Shown here in pieces: positions 37,829 to 46,200 of a stretch of 64,000 nt of DNA. The translations under genes and the position numbers were made by a program. The notes beneath the pieces were generated by a model, which was not told the origin of the DNA, searched no databases, and worked only from the letters and a program-made list of their open reading frames with translations. Position 1 is the stretch's first letter; the number at the start of each line of letters is the position of its first letter. The stretch spans positions 186,001 through 250,000 of the forward strand of contig NZ_VIWW01000002.1 of the NCBI RefSeq assembly GCF_007829885.1, given 5' to 3'. The DNA comes from Streptomyces brevispora (lineage in GTDB: Bacteria > Actinomycetota > Actinomycetes > Streptomycetales > Streptomycetaceae).

Positions 37829-39172
37829 ATGGCGCGCTCGTACGACAGGTCAGATGTGCCCGGCAGTGTCGCAGGACATCGGATGTCCCGGCGAAGTCTG
37901 TTACGTGGCGCGGCAGTCGGTGCCGGAGCGGTCACGCTTCCCGCACTGCTCACCGCATGCGGCAGCGGTCCCGGCGGTGACGGCAAGACGATCACCCTTG
38001 GCTCGAATTCGTCCGACCCCGTTCCGAAGAAGGCGTTCGCCGAGGCCTTCAGTGCTTACGCGGCTCAGTCGGATGGCCGAAAGGTGAAGGTCAACACGGT
38101 TGACCACAACACCTTTCAGGAGAACATCAACCGGTACCTGCAGGGCAAGCCCGACGACGTCTTCATGTGGTTCGCCGGAAACCGCATGCAGTTCTTCGCG
38201 GAGAAGGGCCTGTTGCACGACATCAGTGACAACTGGCACGGCTACAAGGGCTTCTCCGCCGCTCTGAAGGCCCAGTCCAGCGGCGCGGACGGCAAGCAGT
38301 ACCTCACCCCGTACTACTACTATCCATGGGCCGTCTTCCACCGTAAGAGCCTGTTCACCGAACGCGGCTATCAGGCGCCGAAGACGCTGGACGAGTACGT
38401 GGCACTCGCCAAGCAGATGAAGAAGGACAAGCTGGACCCCATCGCGTTCTGCGACAAGGACGGCTGGCCCGCGATGGGCACCTTCGACTACATCAACATG
38501 CGGACCAACGGCTACGAATTCCACAAGAGCCTGATGGCCGGCGAGGAAGCCTGGACGGACAAGCGGGTCAGGGAGGTCTTCGACACCTGGCGCCGCCTCC
38601 TTCCGTACTGCCAGCAGGGCGCCAACGGCCGTACCTGGCAGGAGGCGGCGACCAGCCTCCAGAAGCGCGACGCGGGCATGGCGGTCTTCGGCCTGCCGCA
38701 CCCCGGGGCCCAGTTCTCCAAGACCGAACAGGGCGACCTCGACTTCTTCCCCTTCCCCGTCATCAACCCCGAACACGGCCAGGACGCGGTCGAGGCGCCC
38801 ATCGACGGGTTCCTGCTGGCGAAGAAGTCGAAGAACCTCAAGAACAAGAAGTCCCTGGAGAGCGCCAAGGACCTGCTGAAGTGGCTCGCCACCGGCAAGG
38901 CCGAGGACATCTACCTGAAGAGCGACCCGAACAACATCGCGGTCAACGACCAGGCGGACACCTCCCAGTACTCCGCGCTCCAGAAGAAGGCCGTCGACCT
39001 GGTCTCCGGGGCGAAGCAGATCTCCCAGTTCATGGACCGTGACACCCGCCCGGACTTCTCCTCCACGGTCATGATCCCGGCGATCCAGAAGTTCATCAGC
39101 AGTCCGAACGATGTGGACGGCCTGGTCAACGACATCGAACGGCAGAAGAAAAGCATCTTCACCTCGGACTGA
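37829..39172 (+). CDS. Sugar ABC transporter substrate-binding lipoprotein (CUT1)
   Basis: The 447-residue protein has an N-terminal twin-arginine-like signal (MSRRSLLRGAAVGAGAV) ending in the lipobox LLTAC. The mature region is an SBP_bac_1 type solute-binding protein (WFAGNRMQFFAEKGLLHDIS; WPAMGTFDYINM). GGAGGAGGGGG lies just upstream of the ATG. It opens an importer operon divergent from the alpha-galactosidase, so alpha-galactosides such as melibiose or raffinose are likely ligands. No ATPase gene is present; the general ATPase MsiK normally serves such systems. Confidence 0.9.
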   Translation: MARSYDRSDVPGSVAGHRMSRRSLLRGAAVGAGAVTLPALLTACGSGPGGDGKTITLGSNSSDPVPKKAFAEAFSAYAAQSDGRKVKVNTVDHNTFQENINRYLQGKPDDVFMWFAGNRMQFFAEKGLLHDISDNWHGYKGFSAALKAQSSGADGKQYLTPYYYYPWAVFHRKSLFTERGYQAPKTLDEYVALAKQMKKDKLDPIAFCDKDGWPAMGTFDYINMRTNGYEFHKSLMAGEEAWTDKRVREVFDTWRRLLPYCQQGANGRTWQEAATSLQKRDAGMAVFGLPHPGAQFSKTEQGDLDFFPFPVINPEHGQDAVEAPIDGFLLAKKSKNLKNKKSLESAKDLLKWLATGKAEDIYLKSDPNNIAVNDQADTSQYSALQKKAVDLVSGAKQISQFMDRDTRPDFSSTVMIPAIQKFISSPNDVDGLVNDIERQKKSIFTSD

Positions 39173-39188
39173 ACCTGGAGCACCGACC

Positions 39189-40103
39189 GTGTCGTTCATC
39201 TCGGGGCGGCGCACCGGACAACGGGGAACGCGGCGGTTCACCCGCCGCGACCTCGTCGTGCTCGGCGTGCTGCTCGGCATCCCAGTCCTGCTCGACATCG
39301 CCATCGTCTGGGGGCCGACCCTCGCCTCCGTCGCCCTCTCGTTCACCAGCTGGGACGGCATCGGCGACATCAAGTGGGTCGGTACGCGCAACTACGCGAA
39401 CCTGTTCACCAACTACCCGCAGTTCTGGCCGGCCGCCCGCCACAACCTGCTCTGGCTCGGCTTCCTCGGCCTGGTCGCCGCACCGTTCGGGCTGCTCCTC
39501 GCCGTACTCATCGACAAGGGCGTGCGCTTCAGCCGCTTCTACCAGTCGACCCTCTACATGCCCGTGGTGCTGTCCCTCGCCGTGGTCGGCTTCATCGCCC
39601 AGCTGATCTTCTCCCGCGACCAGGGCGCCCTCAACGCGATCGTCGGCGACACCCGGACGCCGACCGACTGGCTGGGCGATCCCGACCTCAACATCTGGAT
39701 GATTCTGCTGGCCGCCGCCTGGCGCCACACCGGCTACGTGATGATCCTCTACCTCGCCGGACTCAAGGCCGTCGACCCCTCGCTGAAGGAGGCCGCCGCG
39801 ATCGACGGCGCGAGCGAGACCCAGACCTTCTTCCGCATCGTCTTCCCCACACTCCGGCCGGTCAACGTCATCGTCGGGGTCATCACCGTCATCGAGTCGC
39901 TGCGCGCATTCGACATCGTGTACGCGGTCAACCACGGCCGCAACGGCCTCGAACTGCTCTCGGTACTTGTCACCGACAACATCATCGGCGAGGCCAGCCG
40001 GATCGGATTCGGCTCCGCCATCGCCGTCGTCCTGCTCGCCGTCTCGCTGGGATTCGTCGTGACGTATCTGGTCCAGGAGCTCCGAGGGGAGAAGAACCGA
40101 TGA
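39189..40103 (+). CDS. Sugar ABC transporter permease (MalF-type)
   Basis: The 304-residue membrane protein has the binding-protein-dependent permease signature EAAAIDGASETQTFFRIVFP. The GTG at 39189 follows TGGAG and comes 17 nt after the binding protein gene. It overlaps the next permease by 4 nt. Confidence 0.9.
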   Translation: MSFISGRRTGQRGTRRFTRRDLVVLGVLLGIPVLLDIAIVWGPTLASVALSFTSWDGIGDIKWVGTRNYANLFTNYPQFWPAARHNLLWLGFLGLVAAPFGLLLAVLIDKGVRFSRFYQSTLYMPVVLSLAVVGFIAQLIFSRDQGALNAIVGDTRTPTDWLGDPDLNIWMILLAAAWRHTGYVMILYLAGLKAVDPSLKEAAAIDGASETQTFFRIVFPTLRPVNVIVGVITVIESLRAFDIVYAVNHGRNGLELLSVLVTDNIIGEASRIGFGSAIAVVLLAVSLGFVVTYLVQELRGEKNR

Positions 40104-41011
40104 CCACCCGAGCCGCCGCCGTCCGGCCGGCACCCCCCGCCCCCACCACTGCCCGACGCAGGCTCCGCCCCGGCCGGCTCGGCGTGCACGCCTTCCTGAT
40201 GACGGTCTCGATCGCCTTCCTCGCGCCTCTCGTCCTCGCCGTGTACGCGTCGCTACGGCCGTACGACGAGACCTCCGAGTACGGCTACTTCTCGCTGCCG
40301 CGCCATCTCTCCCTGGACTACTACCGGCAGGCGTTCACCGACTCCGGCATGACGAAGTACTTCGTCAACACCATGATCATCGCGGTTCCGGGGGTGCTCG
40401 TCACCCTTTTCCTCGCCTCGTTCGTCGCCTTCGCACTCGCACGGCTGAAAATGCGCGGCGGGCTCGTCCTGCTGATGCTCTTCACCGCCGGGAACCTGCT
40501 TCCGCAGCAGGTGATCGTCACGCCCCTGTACGTCGTCTTCAACCGCATCCCGCTGCCGTACTGGATGTCCGACTCGATGACGATGTTCGACTCGTACTGG
40601 GCCGTCGTCCTGGTCCAGATCGGCTTCCAGCTCGGATTCTGCGTCTTCGTGCTGGCCAACTTCATGCGCACCCTCCCGCAGGAGATCCTGGAGGCGGCCG
40701 TCGTGGACGGAGCGGGCGTCTGGACCCAGTTCTGGCGGATCACCCTGCCCCTGTGCCGTCCGGCACTCGCCGCTCTCGGCACACTCCAGTTCACCTGGAT
40801 GTACAACGACTTCCTCTGGGCCCTGGTCTTCATCTCCGACGGCGACAAACTCCCGATCACCTCGGCACTGAACAATCTGCGCGGCCAGTTCTTCACCGAC
40901 TACAACCTGCTCGCCGCCGGCTCGGTGATCGTGGCGCTCCCGACCCTCGTGGTCTTCATGCTGCTGCAACGGCACTTCATCGCGGGGCTCACCCTGGGAT
41001 CCAACAAGTGA
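40100..41011 (+). CDS. Sugar ABC transporter permease (MalG-type)
   Basis: The 303-residue membrane protein carries the EAA loop EAAVVDGAGVWTQFWRITLP and ends with the usual HFIAGLTLGSNK. GGGGAGAAG precedes its ATG, which overlaps the preceding stop (ATGA). A terminator follows 45 nt later, closing the operon. Confidence 0.9.
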   Translation: MTTRAAAVRPAPPAPTTARRRLRPGRLGVHAFLMTVSIAFLAPLVLAVYASLRPYDETSEYGYFSLPRHLSLDYYRQAFTDSGMTKYFVNTMIIAVPGVLVTLFLASFVAFALARLKMRGGLVLLMLFTAGNLLPQQVIVTPLYVVFNRIPLPYWMSDSMTMFDSYWAVVLVQIGFQLGFCVFVLANFMRTLPQEILEAAVVDGAGVWTQFWRITLPLCRPALAALGTLQFTWMYNDFLWALVFISDGDKLPITSALNNLRGQFFTDYNLLAAGSVIVALPTLVVFMLLQRHFIAGLTLGSNK

Positions 41012-41055
41012 CGGCCCGACCTGGTGAGATGCCGGACACCGAGAGGGTCCCGCAG

Positions 41056-41093
41056 CCGAACGGCAGGCGCGCACACGCCCGCATGCCGTTCGG
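41056..41093 (+). terminator. Terminator of the CUT1 operon
   Basis: CCGAACGGCA (41056-41065) pairs perfectly with TGCCGTTCGG (41084-41093), and GGCG with CGCC inside. Confidence 0.8.
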
Positions 41094-41230
41094 TGGCTAG
41101 CCCGCTCAAAAAATCCCTACGGCAAAACCGATGTGATGAATACAGTGGCCCTCAGATTCATGCACCTCCCGGTGCGCGGGGTCCGCCTACTTCTTCCAAG
41201 CGCCCGGCGGCCCCGTTCCTGATCTCGGGA

Positions 41231-41426
41231 GGCGCAGCATCGGGGTGCCCGGTGCGCAGGCGACGGATACTTCTCCGACTGAGACCGACCGGCAACTGAC
41301 GGCCGGTCCACGAGAGGACCCGGGTTCGAATCCCGGCCGCCGTTCCACGGACCGACGGTAGCTCAGCGGCCCAGAGCACTATGTCTCCGTCACCGATTCT
41401 GATCTCGGGCACCCCATCGCTGAGCT
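41231..41426 (+). ncRNA. Putative Y RNA (YrlA-like) with a permuted tRNA-like module
   Basis: Ends: GGGGTGCCC (41242-41250) pairs with GGGCACCCC (41407-41415), extended outward by CAGC/GCTG across an ATC/ATC internal loop. A second helix joins GGCGACGGA (41259-41267) to TCCGTCACC (41386-41394) with one mismatch. Inside lie a 7-bp hairpin (41287-41308), a perfect tRNA T-arm (stem CCGGG/CCCGG, loop TTCGAAT, 41320-41336), an acceptor-like stem (41337-41343 with 41352-41358, 5 of 7 pairs), TA, and a perfect D-arm (GCTC-AGCGGCCCA-GAGC, 41361-41377). The T-arm precedes the D-arm, so this is a circularly permuted tRNA mimic, as described for bacterial YrlA RNAs bound by Rsr. The Rsr gene starts 25 nt downstream. 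The exact ends are uncertain. Confidence 0.75.
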
Positions 41427-41427
41427 T

Positions 41428-41444
41428 CCCCTCCATGCGAGGGG
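41428..41444 (+). promoter_or_regulatory. Hairpin that enfolds the ribosome-binding site of the Rsr gene
   Basis: CCCCTC-CATGC-GAGGGG is a perfect 6-bp hairpin followed by TTCTTC and then the ATG at 41452. GAGGGG is also the best ribosome-binding site for that ATG, so folding would hide it. The hairpin with its T-rich tail could also be the Y RNA terminator. Both roles are inferred. Confidence 0.55.
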
Positions 41445-41451
41445 TTCTTCC

Positions 41452-43077
41452 ATGTCCCGCTTCAACAAGCTCGGCACCCGTCCCGCCGCTGCCTCGGCCG
41501 TGCGGACCACGGGCATACGCACCAGCACGGCCAAGGGCGCCACCGGCTATCTCCGGGACGCCAAGTCCGAACTGTTCCTGCTGGCAGTGACCAACTTCGT
41601 CGCGCAGGACACCTTCTACGAGCGGGGCGGCGAGCGCGACGACCGCTACACCCAGCTCGTCCGCAAGCTCGCGGTGGAGGACCCCGAGTGGGTGGCCGGC
41701 CTGCTGAAGTGGCTGCGCGGCGAGGGCAACATGCGTACCGCCGCCCTGGTCGGTGCGGCCGAGTTCACCACCGAACGCCTCCTGCGGGAGGCGCCCGGCC
41801 ACTCCCGCCAGGTCATCGACTCGGTACTCCAGCGCGCCGACGAACCGGGCGAACTGCTGGCCTACTGGACGTCGAAGTACGGCCGCCGGCTTCCGAAGCC
41901 CGTCAAGCGCGGCATCGCCGACGCCGTGCGGCGCCTCTACGACGAGCGGGCCCTGCTCAAGTACGACACCGGCTCCAAGGGATACCGGTTCGGCGACGTC
42001 CTCAACCTCGTCCACCCCAGCCCGGCGAACGACAGGCCGTGGCAGGGAGACCTGTTCAAACACGCCATCGACCGGCGCAAGAACCGGGACGAGGAGATCC
42101 CGCACCTTCTCCACACGCTGCGCGCCCGCGACTCTCTGATGAAGATGCCTGTCGAGGACCGCCGCGGCGCCCTCGGCGACCCGGACGTCACGGACCTGTT
42201 CAACGAAGCGGGCATGACGTGGGAGGCACTGGCCGGCTGGCTCCGGGGCCCCATGGACGCGGCGGCGTGGGAGGCGGTCATCCCGTCCATGGGGTACATG
42301 GCGCTGCTCCGTAATCTGCGGAACTTCGACGAGGCGGGGGTCGGCGACGACGTGGCGGAGCAGGTGGCGAAGCGGCTCTGCGCCCCCGAGCGGGTGGCCC
42401 GGTCCCGGCAACTGCCCATGAGGTTCTACTCCGCGCACAAGGCCGCACCGTCCCTGCGCTGGGGGCACGCCCTCGACAAGGCGCTCACCGCCTCGCTCGC
42501 CGGCGTTCCGCGGCTGGACGGCCGGACGCTGGTCCTCGTCGACACGTCCGCCTCGATGGACGAGGCTTTCTCCCGTGACGGCTCACTCATGCGCTGGGAC
42601 GCCGCAACCGTCTTCGCCATCGCCCTGGGGCGCCGATGCGCACAGGCCGACGTGGTCTCGTTCTCCTCCACCCGTGAGTACTGGGACCAGCCGCCCGGTG
42701 CGAGGACGAAGGCGTTTCCGCTCGCCCCCGGTGGATCCCTCCTCGGCGATGTCCGGAAGTGGAAGGACGGGGGATGGTTCCTCGGAGGAGGCACCGACAC
42801 CGCCCTGGCCCTCCGAGAGACGTTCCGCGACCACGACCGAGTCGTCGTCATCACCGACGAACAGGCCGGTCACGACGGCCAGGAGGTCACCGAGGCCGTT
42901 CCCGGGACGACACCGATGTACACCTGGAACCTCGCCGGGTACGAAGCCGGGCACGCCCCGTCCGGCCGCGCCCGGCGGCACACCTTCGGCGGACTCACCG
43001 ACCAGGCGTTCCGCATGATTCCGCTCCTCGAAGCCGGGCGGGACGCGGCGTGGCCGTGGGAAGTCGCGGTCGCGTGA
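41452..43077 (+). CDS. rsr: TROVE-domain protein, bacterial Ro60 ortholog (Rsr)
   Basis: The 541-residue protein has the N-terminal TROVE helical-repeat ring (GYLRDAKSELFLLAVTNFV, then HSRQVIDSVLQRADEPGELL) and a C-terminal von Willebrand A domain with the metal site DTSAS (364-368) and VVVITDEQ. Ro60 proteins bind misfolded and Y RNAs and, in Deinococcus, work with PNPase in RNA decay. The adjacent Y RNA candidate supports a functional Ro ribonucleoprotein. The stop codon lies inside the first copy of a 29-bp tandem repeat. Confidence 0.93.
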   Translation: MSRFNKLGTRPAAASAVRTTGIRTSTAKGATGYLRDAKSELFLLAVTNFVAQDTFYERGGERDDRYTQLVRKLAVEDPEWVAGLLKWLRGEGNMRTAALVGAAEFTTERLLREAPGHSRQVIDSVLQRADEPGELLAYWTSKYGRRLPKPVKRGIADAVRRLYDERALLKYDTGSKGYRFGDVLNLVHPSPANDRPWQGDLFKHAIDRRKNRDEEIPHLLHTLRARDSLMKMPVEDRRGALGDPDVTDLFNEAGMTWEALAGWLRGPMDAAAWEAVIPSMGYMALLRNLRNFDEAGVGDDVAEQVAKRLCAPERVARSRQLPMRFYSAHKAAPSLRWGHALDKALTASLAGVPRLDGRTLVLVDTSASMDEAFSRDGSLMRWDAATVFAIALGRRCAQADVVSFSSTREYWDQPPGARTKAFPLAPGGSLLGDVRKWKDGGWFLGGGTDTALALRETFRDHDRVVVITDEQAGHDGQEVTEAVPGTTPMYTWNLAGYEAGHAPSGRARRHTFGGLTDQAFRMIPLLEAGRDAAWPWEVAVA

Positions 43078-43168
43078 ACCGGACCCACGGCGTCGCGGTC
43101 GCGTGAACCGGACCCACGGCGTCGCGGTCGCGTGAACCGGACCCACGGCGTTCCGGTCGCGTGAACCG
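43063..43168. repeat. 29-bp tandem repeat at the 3' end of the Rsr gene
   Basis: Three exact copies of the unit starting GTCGCGGTCGCGTGAACCGG lie at 43063-43091, 43092-43120 and 43121-43149, followed by a partial copy to 43168. The last five Rsr codons and the stop are in copy one, so the array arose by duplication of the gene end. Confidence 0.92.
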
Positions 43169-43302
43169 CTGATCAGCACCTCTGCCGACGCGGCCCCGTT
43201 GACGCCCGGACCGCGCAACCACGCCTCGGCCAGGCGCTCGGAGGGACGAAAGCGTTCGGACAGTGCGGTCCAGGGCTCCCGGTCGGCATCGGTCTCGGCC
43301 AT
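43150..43302 (-). pseudogene. N-terminal gene fragment fused into the repeat array
   Basis: A minus-strand frame from ATG 43302 reads MAETDADREPWTALSERFRP then SERLAEAWLRGPGV with strong G/C third positions, then runs into the tandem repeat and on antisense to the Rsr gene. The first ~50 codons look like a real gene start whose remainder is lost. Family not recognised. The rest of 43169-43458 holds nothing else I can support. Confidence 0.35.
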
Positions 43303-43458
43303 CCGTCGATTGAACAGCTCCGGAGTTGAATGATCAATGCCTTCTCATGTCCCTGGGCTGCGTACACACGCGGCCCGAACGGGCGGACATGCCTCCGATC
43401 GAGTCACACGGGCCCGCTGACCGAGGAAGTTGTCAGTGGGCGGTGCGATCCTTCTGAT

Positions 43459-43725
43459 ATGGACGAGATCATGCGGCGGCGCGTGTACGGCGCCGATCAC
43501 GACGACCCCGACCCGGGTCCCCGGCCGGGGCGTGTCTACCGGGAACTGGTGGGCGGCCCGCTCGACGGCCTGCTGCTGGATGTCACCGGCTGGACGGGGG
43601 TCGCCCTCGCGGACGGCACCGCCCTGATCACCGAGATCGGCTCCTACGGGGCCGGCGGCAGGGCCGAGTACGGACCGCGGGCGAACGAGCCGTACAAGTG
43701 GGACTGGCGGGGCGATACCCCCTGA
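43459..43725 (+). CDS. Hypothetical protein
   Basis: This 88-residue, acidic, cytoplasmic protein has RVYRELVGGPLDGLLLDVTG in its middle and ends YKWDWRGDTP. Similar short proteins with a GGPLDG block occur in Streptomyces without known function. The start may instead be the ATG at 43471; neither has a clear ribosome-binding site. Confidence 0.55.
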   Translation: MDEIMRRRVYGADHDDPDPGPRPGRVYRELVGGPLDGLLLDVTGWTGVALADGTALITEIGSYGAGGRAEYGPRANEPYKWDWRGDTP

Positions 43726-43983
43726 GCGCCAGGGCGTGTGCTGCACTACGGGCCGGTGGGATCGGCGGACGGCGGGCACTTCAACCTTCATGAGCCGGGC
43801 ACCGTCCGCGCCCCGCTCGCCGAGGCACGGCCCCGCGGCCGGTGCGCCGACACCCCACGGTCCGGCAATTGGATGGCTGGGCCTCTTCGACGCCGTGTCC
43901 GCGCGCCGGAACGAGGCTGCGCCCCACCGGACAGGCAGGCCGACGAGCGGTACCGGTCGTTCACCTGCGTGTCCCGCCAGGGC

Positions 43984-44160
43984 TCAGCGGCCCCGGTCCG
44001 AGGACTGCTGGGGCACGACCACCAGGAACGCGTCTTGTTCCAGGTCCATCACGACCTCCGCCGCGACACCCTCGACGCGGCGGGCCGCCGCGAACTCCTC
44101 CGCCGGCCAACTGCCCCGCGGACCTCCCGCGGGGAACTGCTCAAGCACGGTGCGAGGCAC
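43984..44160 (-). CDS. Small hypothetical protein (58 residues)
   Basis: The GTG at 44160 has GGGGG 6 nt upstream. The product contains VLEQFPAGGPRGSWPAEEFA and AAEVVMDLEQDAFLVVV, with strong G/C third positions, which supports a real gene despite its size. It resembles short Streptomyces proteins of unknown role that I recall near DNA-binding regulators. It is divergent from the TmrB/Nudix gene. Confidence 0.65.
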   Translation of the reverse strand: MPRTVLEQFPAGGPRGSWPAEEFAAARRVEGVAAEVVMDLEQDAFLVVVPQQSSDRGR

Positions 44161-44355
44161 GATGCACCCCCTGTCGTTCTCTCTGCTGTCGGCTCCAACG
44201 ACGCCCGGCCTTCCCCGTTACGGCTCCGAGCCGCCGTTCCCGCTACCCCGGGACACCTGCCTGTGGCTGCGTTCGTGCAACGGCATCGCCTCAAACGGGT
44301 TTTCGAGGGAGGGTGTTGCGGGCAAGCCACAGGGGGCTACGGAAGAGGGGGAACC

Positions 44356-45393
44356 GTGATCGTCTGGATCAACGGTGCGTTCAGCGCGGGCAAAACCAGC
44401 GCCGCGCGCGAACTGATCGATCTGATCCCGAACAGCACCTTCTACGACCCGGAACTGACCGGCGCGGGGCTGCGGCATCTGCTGCCCCAGAAGAAGCTCG
44501 CCGAGGTCACCGACTTCCAGGACCTGCCGATCTGGCGGCGCCTGGTGGTGGACACCGCGGCGGCCCTGCTCGCCGAGGTCGGTGGGGTACTGGTGGTGCC
44601 GATGACGCTGCTGCGACAGGAGTATCGCGACGAGATCTTCGGAGGGCTCGCTTCCCGGCGCATTCCGGTGCGCCATGTGCTGCTCTCACCCGACGAAACG
44701 ATCCTGCGGCAACGGATCGCCGGCCGAGTGGAAATCGCCGACGATCCGGAACACAGCGAACGGGTCCGTCAGTGGGCGTACGAGCACATCGGGCCCTACC
44801 TGTCGGCGCTCGACTGGATCACCGGGGACGCCCACACCATCGACAACAGCGCGCTCACCCCGCACGAGACCGCCGAGCTCATCGCCGAGGCCCTGGACAC
44901 GGGGGCGGCACCGGCCTGCGAGATCGTGCAGACACCCGACCCGACGTCGGAGACCGTCGCGGCGGGGGTGCTGCTCTTCGACGAGGACGGCCGGGTCCTG
45001 CTCGTCGACCCCACCTACAAACCCGGCTGGGAGTTCCCCGGCGGCGTGGTGGAGTCCGGTGAAGCCCCGGCACAGGCCGGGATCAGAGAGGTCGCCGAGG
45101 AGATAGGCATACGACTCGAACGGGTGCCGAAACTGCTCGTCATCGACTGGGAGGCGCCCGAGCCGCCCGGATACGGTGGGCTGCGGCTGCTCTTCGACGG
45201 CGGCCTGCTGCCGGGCCGGGAGGCCGAACGGCTGATGCTGCCCGGTTCCGAACTACGCGGCTGGCGGTTCGTCACCGAGGCCGAGGCGGCCATCATGCTG
45301 CCGCCCACCCGGTACGAACGGCTGCGCTGGGCGCTGCGTGCCCGCGAGCAGTCAGCCGTGCTCAACCTGGAGGCCGGAGTCCCGGTCGGCTGA
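44356..45393 (+). CDS. TmrB-like P-loop protein fused to a Nudix hydrolase
   Basis: The 345-residue protein joins two domains. Residues 1-~180 resemble the tunicamycin-resistance protein TmrB: MIVWINGAFSAGKTSAAREL with a P-loop, then FYDPE and LLVVPMTLLRQEY-like segments. Residues ~195-320 form a Nudix hydrolase with the box GGVVESGEAPAQAGIREVAE followed by EIG (from ~228). The GTG start follows GAGGGGG. The fusion suggests ATP-dependent phosphorylation and hydrolysis of a nucleotide-linked compound; the substrate is unknown. Its 3' end overlaps the convergent metallo-hydrolase remnant by 42 nt. Confidence 0.85.
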   Translation: MIVWINGAFSAGKTSAARELIDLIPNSTFYDPELTGAGLRHLLPQKKLAEVTDFQDLPIWRRLVVDTAAALLAEVGGVLVVPMTLLRQEYRDEIFGGLASRRIPVRHVLLSPDETILRQRIAGRVEIADDPEHSERVRQWAYEHIGPYLSALDWITGDAHTIDNSALTPHETAELIAEALDTGAAPACEIVQTPDPTSETVAAGVLLFDEDGRVLLVDPTYKPGWEFPGGVVESGEAPAQAGIREVAEEIGIRLERVPKLLVIDWEAPEPPGYGGLRLLFDGGLLPGREAERLMLPGSELRGWRFVTEAEAAIMLPPTRYERLRWALRAREQSAVLNLEAGVPVG

Positions 45394-46073
45394 GGCGTGC
45401 AGTACCGCGGCGGCGTCGGCGGTGACGGGATCACCGTGGCCGAAGCAGACCGTGGCCGGTTCCAGTGCCGCCGGCCGCTGGAACGAGGCCACGGCCTGCT
45501 CACGGTGGATGTTGAAGACGTCCAGCATCACCTGCCCGACGCCCCCCACGCAGTCCCCGGTGAACAGCACCCCGTGCGCGGGGAGATGGAGACCGATGGA
45601 ACCCGGGGTGTGACCGGGGGAGTGGATCACCCGCGCACCGCCGCCGAAGCCGATCGTCGAGCCGTCGGAGAGCTCGCGGTCGACCCGGGCCGGCGGGGCC
45701 GCGGGCACGGTCAGCGCGTGCTCGTACAACGGACGTTCCCCGTCCAGCAGCACCGGGTCGCCGATCTCCTCGTCGCCCCGGATCACTGGTGCGTCGAGCC
45801 GGTGGGCCAGAATCTCGGCGCCGTGGCGGTCGGCCAGTTCCTGGGCGGCGCCGTAGTGGTCGCGATGGCCGTGCGTGATGACGATCCGGGAGATGCGGGC
45901 GGGGGCCGGGCGATCAGGGTGAGATCCGCCCCGTCGCGCCAGAGGTACGCCTGACCGATCGGGAACCGGAACATGTGCAGCCGGGGAAGCACTTCGACGA
46001 GATCCGTGCGACGAACGTATGCAGCGGCGGACGTCCGCCGCACGGATCTACGCTCTGGGCGTGCTCCGCTCAA
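45352..46073 (-). pseudogene. Metallo-beta-lactamase-fold hydrolase, internally deleted and frameshifted
   Basis: The upstream frame gives VEVLPRLHMFRFPIGQAYLW up to LTLI and then loses protein character. The next frame resumes PARISRIVITHGHRDHYGAA and continues through VIHSPGHTPGS, FTGD and CFGHGDPV. All zinc ligands are present but in two frames. The usual DTG strand and following helix (about 20 codons) are missing at ~45900, so a deletion not divisible by three is likelier than a one-base error. The true start lies between 46073 and about 46000. Confidence 0.7.
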
Positions 46074-46150
46074 CGCGTAGCGGAGGCCGGCGGGCAGGGG
46101 CCGGCGGGCCCGGCCCGGTGTGACCCGGCCCGGATCAGTGCGACCCGGTT

Positions 46151-46186
46151 CGGCCCCGCCCGCCCGACCGGCCCCGCCCGCCCGAC
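46151..46186. repeat. 18-bp tandem repeat, two copies
   Basis: CGGCCCCGCCCGCCCGAC occurs at 46151-46168 and 46169-46186 in the G/C-only spacer downstream of the dipeptidase gene. Confidence 0.85.
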
Positions 46187-46200
46187 ACGGGCCGGGCTGC

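Noticed and set aside
41259-41347. An ordinary tRNA ending in the encoded CCA at 41345-41347
   Set aside because: The T-arm and CCA look authentic, but upstream there is no D-arm with GG and no 5-bp/7-nt anticodon arm. The matching D-arm lies downstream instead, which fits a permuted Y RNA module.
43063-43168. CRISPR array
   Set aside because: The 29-bp units are directly adjacent with no unique spacers, and no cas genes are present.
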